Virus record (IMG/VR): IMGVR_UViG_3300030085_000277
Span: 1-39,340 of that record
Length of the DNA: 39,340 bases
Source of the DNA: a virus
Reading direction: 5' to 3' (one strand)
A program made the translations under genes and the position numbers. How positions within the stretch are numbered: position 1 is the stretch's first letter; every line of letters begins with the position of its first letter. Below, piece after piece: positions 32,865 through 39,340 of this stretch. Under the pieces are notes generated by a model. The model ran no database searches. It was given only the letters and a program-made list of their open reading frames with translations, and was not told where the DNA came from.

Positions 32865-33299
32865 TTATTTTACTTCGATGAGTCTTGGTTTCTTTTCCTC
32901 TGGAACAATCTTCTCCAAAGAAATCTTCAAAAGACCATCTTGTAATTTAGCGTCTTTAACAATAATATCATCAGCAAGAGTAAACTTTCGATTAAACTTT
33001 CTGTATGAGATTCCTCTATACAAATTGCTGTCATCCTCTTCATTCTCTTTTACTGAACGAATTGTTAGTACACCATCTGCAACTTCAACTTCAATATCTT
33101 TTTTACTGAAGCCTGCAAGTGCCATTTCAATATTATAATTATACTCACCATCTTTTCTGATATTGTAAGGTGGATAGCCTGTTGATGTAGAATTATTCTC
33201 TACATAGTTTTGCAGTTGGTCGAATACTCTATCGAAGCCAACGGCATAAGGCGTTAATTGATTGAAATTGTCGAATAGACTTAAATTAGTTCTTACCAT
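32865..33299 (-). CDS. Small heat-shock protein Hsp20
   Basis: A 144-residue alpha-crystallin-type chaperone. The N-terminal SLFDNFNQLTPYAVGFDRVF matches the IbpA-like start. The crystallin domain (about 45-135) has NIEMALAGFSKKDIEVEV, DGVLTIRSVKE, the BYRGISYRKFNRKF-type strand (YRGISYRKFNRKF) and LLKISLEKIVPEE. It prevents protein aggregation during infection; Hsp20 genes are standard in marine T4-like phages. It has AAGGAG before the ATG, a hairpin in its leader (33330-33351) and a strong terminator behind it, so it forms a single-gene unit. Confidence 0.95.
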   Translation of the reverse strand: MVRTNLSLFDNFNQLTPYAVGFDRVFDQLQNYVENNSTSTGYPPYNIRKDGEYNYNIEMALAGFSKKDIEVEVADGVLTIRSVKENEEDDSNLYRGISYRKFNRKFTLADDIIVKDAKLQDGLLKISLEKIVPEEKKPRLIEVK

Positions 33300-33329
33300 T
33301 TTTCTCTCCTTTATTAAGCAAGATTTAGC

Positions 33330-33351
33330 GACAACCCATTATGGCGTTGTC
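33330..33351 (-). other. Leader hairpin upstream of Hsp20
   Basis: GACAAC and GTTGTC pair (6 bp), extended by three more pairs after a one-base bulge. It lies about 30 bases before the Hsp20 ATG. A weak promoter-like pair TTGTAA-17-TATATA sits just upstream (33387-33359). It could regulate the mRNA; function unknown. Confidence 0.35.
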
Positions 33352-33360
33352 TATATTATA

Positions 33361-33395
33361 TATAAGGATTGCAATCATAGATTACAACCCCTATA
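33361..33395 (-). terminator. 16-bp stem-loop after the AAA ATPase gene
   Basis: On the minus-strand RNA, 33395-33380 pairs with 33376-33361 around a 3-base loop. Thirteen pairs are Watson-Crick and three are G-U. Read from the plus strand, the same three would be A-C mismatches, so the structure suits the minus transcript. It lies 14 bases after the stop codon. No T run follows, so it may be a terminator or an mRNA 3' stabiliser. Confidence 0.5.
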
Positions 33396-33408
33396 AGATA
33401 ATTTATTT

Positions 33409-34587
33409 TTAGAAGTCAGCGTCATCCTCTTCTTCATCCATCTCAGCAAGTTCTGCATCTATTGAAGAGTCATCACTTGTTAGTGTTGAGATATCGACAC
33501 CACTATCTATCTTAGTGTATAAGTCTTTGAATGAGTCCTTAGTCTCATCGTCAAACCTAGCGACACAAAGGTCGATGGCCTTCATCTTATCTCCAAAGAT
33601 AGCGAAGGCTTTGACTATGTGATCCAATCTTCTAGTAGAGATAACCTCGTCAACTCCACCATCAAAGAAAGTCTTTCTGATTACATCAGCCCACTTAGTT
33701 AAATTGTCTGCAAAAGACTCATCAACTTTTCCATACTTCTTCATAGAACCGATAACGATTTTCTTTTCGGTCTTAGTAGTTGCATATGGTTGTTCAATAG
33801 TGATTGCAAACCTCTCAAGAAAGGCCTCGTTCAAAATGTTAGTTCCAATGAACCTTCCATCCTCTGAACCTTTACCTTTAGTATTTGCAGTTGCCATCAC
33901 ATTAAAACCTTGTTTAGGCGTTACCCACTTGTTTACTTTTTTCAAGTAAACACCTTTACCCTCAAGAACTGGTTGAAGGGCAAGTAACTTGTTAGAACCT
34001 AAATCACATTCGTCTAACAAAAGAGTACAACCTTTTTCCATGGCCTCAATAACTGGCCCAGGAACAAACTTAGTTTCACCATTTACTAATCTGAAACCAC
34101 CAAGTAAATCGTCCTCATCGGTCTCAATAGTAATGTTAACTCTTATCAACTCTTTTTTGAGTTTTGCATGAATCTGTTCAATCATAAGAGTTTTACCATT
34201 ACCAGACAGGCCAGTAACAAAAACTGGATAGAACAGACCAGACTCAACAATTTGTTTGATTGTTGAATAATGACCCCAAGGAACAAAACCCTCAAAGGCA
34301 GCAGGAACTAAATTTTGTTTATCCATATTAGTCGCAACCAAATTCACTGTAGTATTTTCTACTGGCGCAGGAGCGTTAGTCTGAACTGTCTCAGTAGCAT
34401 ACTTTTCTTCGTTAGGTAACTTAAACTGATTGTACCCAACTTTACATTGACCTAAAAACCAACCAGCAAGTGGGATATTTAGATCGTCACAAGTTTCTTT
34501 AACTTGAGATTTGTTGAGTATTGAACCACCACCGAACTTATCAGAAGCAGTATCAACAAACAACTGTTTTCTAGGACTTAAATACAT
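33409..34587 (-). CDS. MoxR/CobS-like AAA+ ATPase
   Basis: A 392-residue AAA+ protein: Walker A GLSGNGKT at 126-133, Walker B LLLDECDLG near 189-197, and a sensor region FNVMATANTKGKGSEDGRF. The N-terminal 60 residues (SILNKSQVKETCDDLNIPLA) look like a small helical recognition domain. It ends in a very acidic tail. MoxR/CobS ATPases work with VWA proteins to remodel or insert metal into a partner; the VWA gene lies immediately upstream. In cyanophages it is often called cobS, though cobalt chelation has not been shown. GAGAGG precedes the ATG. Confidence 0.9.
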   Translation of the reverse strand: MYLSPRKQLFVDTASDKFGGGSILNKSQVKETCDDLNIPLAGWFLGQCKVGYNQFKLPNEEKYATETVQTNAPAPVENTTVNLVATNMDKQNLVPAAFEGFVPWGHYSTIKQIVESGLFYPVFVTGLSGNGKTLMIEQIHAKLKKELIRVNITIETDEDDLLGGFRLVNGETKFVPGPVIEAMEKGCTLLLDECDLGSNKLLALQPVLEGKGVYLKKVNKWVTPKQGFNVMATANTKGKGSEDGRFIGTNILNEAFLERFAITIEQPYATTKTEKKIVIGSMKKYGKVDESFADNLTKWADVIRKTFFDGGVDEVISTRRLDHIVKAFAIFGDKMKAIDLCVARFDDETKDSFKDLYTKIDSGVDISTLTSDDSSIDAELAEMDEEEDDADF

Positions 34588-34618
34588 AATATAACCTCTC
34601 TATTTCAATTCTCATCAT
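34571..34618 (-). CDS. Possible 15-residue leader peptide
   Basis: MMRIEIERLYYVFKS, starting exactly at the predicted transcription start of the promoter at 34625-34653. It overlaps the first 17 bases of the AAA gene in another frame. Its translation would pass over the AAA ribosome site and could couple or tune it. Short, so only tentative. Confidence 0.3.
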   Translation of the reverse strand: MMRIEIERLYYVFKS

Positions 34619-34624
34619 ACTTAT

Positions 34625-34653
34625 AAGCTAACACAAGTTTGGGCCAATGTCAA
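34625..34653 (-). promoter_or_regulatory. Early promoter candidate TTGACA-17-TAGCTT
   Basis: TTGACA at 34653-34648, preceded by AAAAAAAG (an A-tract suited to an UP element). TAGCTT at 34630-34625 after 17 bases, within TGTTAGCTTATA. The predicted start, 34618, is the A of an ATGATG. Confidence 0.5.
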
Positions 34654-34691
34654 GTCTTTTTTTATCACATTGTTTTTACAGCACTTTTGCA

Positions 34692-36953
34692 TTAGGCAAT
34701 CATCCCAACAAACTTGTTTAACACTGGGCGATTCGTCATCTTGTTACTTGAAGATTTCATAAACGCCCTTTTTAGAGTAGCCTGAGTAACCTTACCCTCG
34801 ACTACTAATTCTTCATTCTCATCCATCGCACCTGCCCCAGGCAAGATATAGAACTCATCGTATCCCTCATCTTTTGCGACAACTACATTCTCTTTTTTAA
34901 GAACTTTGTATAACTCTTTTATTTTATTGTAGTCATTATACTGACAAAGATCGAACTTATCAGCAAGAACATTTTTGTGAACATTACCTTTTCGACCAGA
35001 ACCAGCGATAAAGAAACCTACAATATTCATGTTAGGCACTCTTTTCTTTAACAACTTGAAAAGTGAAAGTGTCTGAGCATTTCTTGAATACTTCATATCT
35101 TTAATCTCAACTTTATTATTAGTAATTGGATCAGTGATATAAATGTCATGAGTATAACCATTACAGACACCTCTTACACCATTGTAGTCTTTACCATCAC
35201 GATCAGTTCCAACTGTCATAGCACCATCAATTCTGTGACTATATCCATCAGTAAGAAAAACTGAATGAACTTTTTGAAGTGAATGTTTCATCTGAAAGTC
35301 TGGAACAATCTTCATGGCAGCGACAATCGCATGATTCAAAGGCGTACCACCTAATTGATATTTGTTATGAACACTAATAGGATAACCACCAGTTCTCCAA
35401 TTTCTATAACCCTTCCAATAATTACCCATCATAATCATGTAGTGCATCATCTCGACTTGATCTTTTTTAGACATTGAAGAACTTAGAAAGTTAAACAATC
35501 TACAATCTTGAATCATCAAGTCACCAGACTTAAATTTTTGTTTCCAATCTCCATACCTATTTACACTTCTATCAGAGAAAGCATAAACCTCAAAAGGTAT
35601 CTTAGTTCTCATACAGAACTCAGTAAGATTAAATAATTGCATCATAGTGCCAGTCATGTTTTCTTGCATAGAACCTGACCAATCTAAAAAGAAAACCAAT
35701 CCGTGATTAGTGGCCCCAGGCAAGTTTGTAACCTTGGCAAATAAATCCTCATTGTATTTGTAAGTATGTAACTTAGACATATCAAGCGAACCAGTTTTTG
35801 CAACAGTGGCACGATTGTATTGATCTGCAGCTTTCTTCATCTCAAACTCTTTAGTGACATAAGAAACTGTTTTCTTAGATTTGTCTAGGAAAGTTTTAAT
35901 CTCATCTAAATTACTTTGATAATACTTATCATGAGTTTCATTCTGATAATGATCTCTCATATCACCTAATATTTCTTTTGGTGACACAATCATATCATCA
36001 ATATTTTCTAACTTAGGTATCCAAGCATAAACTCTGTCTTTTGCAGTTTTGTCTAGAAACTTTTTAGAGTTTTGTGCATAGGTATTATCTGTAGTGGCTT
36101 CAAAGTCACCCTCAGATTTACCACCTTCTTTACCATTAGTAGTCTTAGGTTTTTCTTCTTGACCTTCCGTATCTTTGTCATCAGAACCACTAGAACTCTG
36201 TGATTCTCCTTCCGTCTGGTCGTCTTTCTGGTCGTCTCCAGCACTACCTTGGTCGTCAGAATCACCCTCTTTAGCGTCCTCTGAACTACCCTCAGAATCT
36301 TGAGACTCGTCACCTTTTTCGTCACCACTATTACCACTATTTGACTCTGTAGTATTGTCATCACCCTTTTGATTACCAGCAGGATTTTGTGGATTAGTAT
36401 CTTGACCTTGTGACTCTTCGTTTTCATCTATATAATCATACAACTCTTGTGCAAGTTTAAGAACTTGTGTAGGAGTCTTAGTCTCATTGGCTTTTTGAAC
36501 CCAAACCATTTCTTCATCAGAAAATGGAACATCACTATAACCTTTATAGTGAAGATTGATTCTATCAATAAGATTGAATGATTTTAGGTCTTTACCATGA
36601 GTACCAAAGAAATCTCTATTTTGTAAATCTTTATATGCAAGATTGTAAGATCTAACACCGCCTGGGTATCTGTTTTTAATCATCTTATCTATTCTTACAT
36701 CTTCTAGAACATTGACGAAAGAAAACTTAATCTTCTTTTTCTTGGCATCCTCTAACATTTTTAGTGGAGTCCATAATGCATGACCAACCTCATGAAGTGT
36801 CATCATATCTTGAACACTTTCGGTCATATCTTTCCATATTGGTAAAACCAACTCTCTGTTTTTTACATCAAAAGCAGCGGTTTCCACTGGTTTATGAACT
36901 ACATGAATATCTTCTTCTGCAAGTAATTTTGCAAGTCTTGATTTATCTTTCAT
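34692..36953 (-). CDS. VWA-domain protein with HExxH motif (CobT-like partner of the AAA ATPase)
   Basis: About 753 residues from the ATG at 36953 (MKDKSRLAKLL), chosen for the AGAGG seven bases upstream; an in-frame ATG triplet at 36974 and a TTG at 37022 are alternatives. H54-E-V-G-H58 (TLHEVGHAL) followed by NVLEDVRID looks like a zinc-metalloprotease-type site. A Gln/Ser/Glu/Asp-rich, strongly acidic linker (about 175-295) follows. The VWA domain has the MIDAS motif DWSGS (D424-S428) and a later FLTDG. This layout matches CobT/VWA partners of MoxR ATPases. It may be a protein-remodelling or maturation complex; proteolytic activity is unproven. Confidence 0.82.
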   Translation of the reverse strand: MKDKSRLAKLLAEEDIHVVHKPVETAAFDVKNRELVLPIWKDMTESVQDMMTLHEVGHALWTPLKMLEDAKKKKIKFSFVNVLEDVRIDKMIKNRYPGGVRSYNLAYKDLQNRDFFGTHGKDLKSFNLIDRINLHYKGYSDVPFSDEEMVWVQKANETKTPTQVLKLAQELYDYIDENEESQGQDTNPQNPAGNQKGDDNTTESNSGNSGDEKGDESQDSEGSSEDAKEGDSDDQGSAGDDQKDDQTEGESQSSSGSDDKDTEGQEEKPKTTNGKEGGKSEGDFEATTDNTYAQNSKKFLDKTAKDRVYAWIPKLENIDDMIVSPKEILGDMRDHYQNETHDKYYQSNLDEIKTFLDKSKKTVSYVTKEFEMKKAADQYNRATVAKTGSLDMSKLHTYKYNEDLFAKVTNLPGATNHGLVFFLDWSGSMQENMTGTMMQLFNLTEFCMRTKIPFEVYAFSDRSVNRYGDWKQKFKSGDLMIQDCRLFNFLSSSMSKKDQVEMMHYMIMMGNYWKGYRNWRTGGYPISVHNKYQLGGTPLNHAIVAAMKIVPDFQMKHSLQKVHSVFLTDGYSHRIDGAMTVGTDRDGKDYNGVRGVCNGYTHDIYITDPITNNKVEIKDMKYSRNAQTLSLFKLLKKRVPNMNIVGFFIAGSGRKGNVHKNVLADKFDLCQYNDYNKIKELYKVLKKENVVVAKDEGYDEFYILPGAGAMDENEELVVEGKVTQATLKRAFMKSSSNKMTNRPVLNKFVGMIA

Positions 36954-36980
36954 GGTATTTCCTCTCATCATCATATGTAT

Positions 36981-37009
36981 AAGCTGACACACTTTGAGAG
37001 TAAAGTCAA
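36981..37009 (-). promoter_or_regulatory. Early promoter candidate TTGACT-17-CAGCTT
   Basis: TTGACT at 37009-37004, preceded by AAAAAAAGAC. CAGCTT at 36986-36981 after 17 bases, inside GTGTCAGCTTATA. The predicted start, 36974, is the A of ATGATGATG. A T7...A7 hairpin around 37012-37032 just upstream may end the SGNH transcript. Confidence 0.5.
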
Positions 37010-37068
37010 GTCTTTTTTTCAACTAAAAAAACGCTGTAAAATCAATGGCTTACTATCACGCTTTTCTG

Positions 37069-37950
37069 TCATTTATAGATTTTGTTCCATTCTTCAAGTA
37101 AGTGATTCGCAATGATTCGATGTCCTTCTTCATTTGGATGTGAATCTTCTGCACCCATTCTATACTTCTCATCTCGTATAACATTACTTGCTCTATACCC
37201 ACCAAGTTTTTCAAAACATGGCCATCCTACAAATTTTTCACTATCCATACTAAACATATAATCTGAAGTCTTTAAATGTCTACAAAGTTTATCCAGTTCT
37301 TCTTCATAATCTTGTGTCCATTCGCCCTTATCATTTGTCATCCAAACAAAAAATGGATTAGTTCCTTGAATTTGTAAATATGGTATCTTTAAATTTTCCA
37401 ATAAATTTTGCACAGTAAACATATATCTAAAAGTAAGTCTCCATGTGGTTGCTATATGCCATATACCTAGTTTCAATACATCATCTGCAAGATGGTCAAA
37501 ATCTGTAGGTGACCTTTGTAATGTTCTTTTAACTATTCCCCTATCAAAAAATGTTGTATAACGCTGTTCTAGTGGCATGTGTGTTTGTCTTTTATTACCA
37601 AGAGATCGTCTAGGACTCCAGTGAAAAAAAGCACTGTCCGTTACTTTATTATAACCAGTTAAATCTTTGGCCCCATGCACTTCAAAATCTATTCTATCTG
37701 GTTCACTCCACATAACTACCATACCACCAATATTTTCTAGTTGTGTTGCATCTACTACTTTAGAAAATATCTCTAAATTACCAGAGCCAGAGGCGCCAAG
37801 ATTTATTAAGTCCATATCCAATTCTTTAGCAAGATGTTCAGGCCATTTGGGCCAACTACAATCTACATCTTTATAAACAGAACTTTGAAAGTTTTCATCT
37901 GTCCAACTGTCACCAACTGCGACTAGAACTTGTCTATCTGATTTCCCCAA
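37069..37950 (-). CDS. SGNH/GDSL-type hydrolase
   Basis: A 293-residue esterase-fold protein: block I VAVGDSWTDE (nucleophile S15), block II-like NLGASGSGNLEIF, and the catalytic D-x-x-H DSHPNEEGH (D269, H272 region) near the end. The first start is a TTG directly after an in-frame stop, overlapping the MT-A70 end by 28 bases. SGNH enzymes cleave acyl or acetyl esters from lipids, glycans or peptides. In marine phages they may deacetylate cell-surface sugars or act in the host. There is no signal peptide. Substrate unknown. Confidence 0.83.
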   Translation of the reverse strand: MGKSDRQVLVAVGDSWTDENFQSSVYKDVDCSWPKWPEHLAKELDMDLINLGASGSGNLEIFSKVVDATQLENIGGMVVMWSEPDRIDFEVHGAKDLTGYNKVTDSAFFHWSPRRSLGNKRQTHMPLEQRYTTFFDRGIVKRTLQRSPTDFDHLADDVLKLGIWHIATTWRLTFRYMFTVQNLLENLKIPYLQIQGTNPFFVWMTNDKGEWTQDYEEELDKLCRHLKTSDYMFSMDSEKFVGWPCFEKLGGYRASNVIRDEKYRMGAEDSHPNEEGHRIIANHLLEEWNKIYK

Positions 37951-38489
37951 CTATCCCAACCTTTTCTTTTTGTTCTTGCAAATAATTCAACATATGGCCC
38001 ATCAAGTAAATCTTCAATATAATTGTAAATCTCATCAGGCTTTCTAGAATGTTCTCTTCTAGGACTTATTACTAATTGTTTGACAGATTTAGAAAGTCTT
38101 TTAGGACTTCCCTTCGTAGCAAGTAGACACATCTCTGGATTACCACGAGTCCAATACCCTAGGCCCGTAAACATTCCCATACTCTTTTTATTTTGTTTCG
38201 CCCAAGTAAAACCCACTGTTTTATACTTGAACCCCCACGATTCAATAACTTGTAATGCTTGTGGTAACATAGGGTCAATGCACCACATAAGCAATACACA
38301 ATCAGTATCGGCAAGAGAATTAACATTGAGGTTACATATATCGCTAAAAGACATACAATCATAATGCTGGTTAGGATTCCGTCCATCACCTTTATTAGAA
38401 TATGATTTAAATGTCCAAGGCGGATCTGCATATATTACCCTATACTTTGATGTGACTAAAGTTTCTAAACTTTTCAAATTTGATGACAT
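37923..38489 (-). CDS. MT-A70 family adenine N6-methyltransferase
   Basis: A 188-residue methyltransferase with DPPW at 22-25 (YADPPWTFKSY). It also has LLMWCIDPMLPQALQVIESW, the target-recognition-like EHSRKPDEIYNYIE, and the closing ELFARTKRKGWDSWGNQI. This is the full MT-A70 domain used by phage and eukaryotic m6A enzymes. It probably methylates adenine in DNA to escape host restriction; RNA is possible. It overlaps gp46 by 50 bases, so gp46 and the methyltransferase are tightly linked. Confidence 0.92.
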   Translation of the reverse strand: MSSNLKSLETLVTSKYRVIYADPPWTFKSYSNKGDGRNPNQHYDCMSFSDICNLNVNSLADTDCVLLMWCIDPMLPQALQVIESWGFKYKTVGFTWAKQNKKSMGMFTGLGYWTRGNPEMCLLATKGSPKRLSKSVKQLVISPRREHSRKPDEIYNYIEDLLDGPYVELFARTKRKGWDSWGNQIDKF

Positions 38490-39340
38490 TACTGAACTTA
38501 TCCACTAGTTGATCTTGTTTATGTGAAATAATAAACACATTTTCGTTTTCCAGAGTTCCTAGTATTTTTAGAAACTCATCAGTTCCTTGTCCATCAAGTG
38601 AACTGTCAAATATCTCATCTAATATTAGTAAGTTAGTATTAGTTGAGTTTTTCATCTTTGCAATCGCTCTCCATGTAAAAAGAAGTGCCAAGTCTATTCG
38701 CATCTTTTCACCCTCACTAAACGAAGCATAATTAAATGCATCTCTGTATCTAGATTTGATTGTCTCTGTAAAGTTCTCATCTAGATTAAAGTTTACATAG
38801 AACTCCATAGATTGTAGATATGCATTGATTAGTTTATTCATGATTGGTAGATACTGTTTAATAATCTTAGTTTTGATACCAGTATCTTGTAACATCTGTC
38901 TTGCAGCTTCGTTATACTCTCTATCTTCTTTTAGAGTTGATTGTTGTTTATCTAAATCTTCTAGTTTAGTTTGTAAACCTTCTAACTTAGATTCATCTGC
39001 TGACTTTTCTTTACTGTCTAGTTGTTCTAGTTCAGTTTCTAATTTGACATTGAACTTTTCTAGTTCTGATTTAGAATATCCTATTGATGATATTTCTACA
39101 TCCAGTTCTCGTATCTTTTTAGAATACATGTCTATTTCTTTTTGTCTCGTTTGAGCATTTTCCATTTGAGTTTTAAGTTCTTTCATGCCCTTTTCTAATT
39201 CATCAAGTTCGCCTTGTTTACTAGAAAGTATATTATCCTTGAACTCTTGATTTATTTCCTGGGCACAAGTAGGACATATTTTATTATCTTTAAAAAAGTC
39301 TACCGACTTACTGTGGTTCTTGTGTTTCTCAACTAGAGTT
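38440..39340 (-). CDS. 46: Recombination nuclease subunit gp46 (Rad50/SbcC-like), partial
   Basis: The C-terminal part of gp46; the N-terminal half lies beyond the right edge. Visible from the edge: a CPTCAQ zinc-hook (CxxC), a coiled coil (LEKGMKELKTQMENAQ and following), then the ABC signature SFSEGEKMRIDLA and Walker B LLILDEIFD. gp46 forms the gp46/gp47 complex that resects double-strand ends for UvsX-dependent recombination. The frame is open to the edge. An ATG at 39186 exists but is internal. Confidence 0.93.
   Translation of the reverse strand, partial: TLVEKHKNHSKSVDFFKDNKICPTCAQEINQEFKDNILSSKQGELDELEKGMKELKTQMENAQTRQKEIDMYSKKIRELDVEISSIGYSKSELEKFNVKLETELEQLDSKEKSADESKLEGLQTKLEDLDKQQSTLKEDREYNEAARQMLQDTGIKTKIIKQYLPIMNKLINAYLQSMEFYVNFNLDENFTETIKSRYRDAFNYASFSEGEKMRIDLALLFTWRAIAKMKNSTNTNLLILDEIFDSSLDGQGTDEFLKILGTLENENVFIISHKQDQLVDKFSNVIKFEKFRNFSHIKV

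Noticed and set aside
36053-36427. A 124-codon minus-strand frame inside the VWA gene
   Set aside because: It is the shifted reading of the repetitive acidic linker and gives a meaningless Lys/Val/Ile string.
1-39340. CRISPR arrays, insertion sequences, integrase or attachment sites
   Set aside because: No regularly spaced repeats, transposase or integrase motifs or long terminal repeats were seen on reading both strands.

Overview
The window looks like part of the genome of a large, AT-rich T4-like myovirus, most like marine T4-like phages of the cyanophage/pelagiphage type. The evidence is a nearly complete T4 replication core (gp41 helicase, UvsX, gp43 polymerase, RegA, gp62, gp44, gp45, gp46) mixed with genes typical of marine T4-like phages: Hsp20, MazG, several 2OG-Fe(II) oxygenases and a CobS/CobT-like AAA-VWA pair. 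A SAR11-like alphaproteobacterial host is a guess from base composition and gene content; no host marker is present. Every convincing gene reads on the minus strand, so transcription runs from the right edge to the left edge.

Layout. (A) About 1-13.6 kb is a late, virion-associated region: a PAP2-type phosphatase running off the left edge, small hypothetical proteins, two microproteins between hairpins (one Cys-rich, one Lys/Ala-rich), tail-fibre-like proteins, a HAD nucleotidase, a 937-residue mosaic protein with nucleotidyltransferase and HNH domains, and a KWDG-motif protein. T4 late promoter boxes (TATAAATA) stand before several of these genes. (B) At 13.7-14.95 kb are a possible PD-(D/E)XK protein and a tRNA-Arg(UCU) that abuts the helicase stop codon. 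(C) 14.95-31.8 kb is the replication/recombination operon, with mostly overlapping genes. Inserted in it at 18.8-24.3 kb is a probable DNA hypermodification island: a MazG-like pyrophosphohydrolase, a Mom-like acetyltransferase-fold protein, a GT-A glycosyltransferase of the TET-associated type, a GIY-YIG/ParB-like fusion, a T4 beta-glucosyltransferase-like GT-B enzyme and a DUF4338-like protein. (D) 31.8-39.3 kb holds a further oxygenase, Hsp20, the AAA/VWA pair, an SGNH hydrolase, an MT-A70 adenine methyltransferase and the C-terminal part of gp46.

Regulation. Seven TTGACA/TTGACT boxes lie in or next to intergenic regions, each followed after exactly 17 bases by a -10-like hexamer. In six of them the predicted transcription start falls 0-3 bases before a start codon, which suggests leaderless early mRNAs. 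Two of these boxes share an identical 18-base sequence although it is read in different frames of two unrelated gene ends.

How it fits together. The phage carries its own fork machinery, with RegA for translational control. It appears to decorate its DNA with at least one sugar, an acyl-type modification and N6-methyladenine. It may also package several enzymes inside the capsid: four proteins, including a RimK-RimB-like fusion, begin with peptides resembling T4 capsid-targeting sequences ending in a gp21-like cleavage motif.
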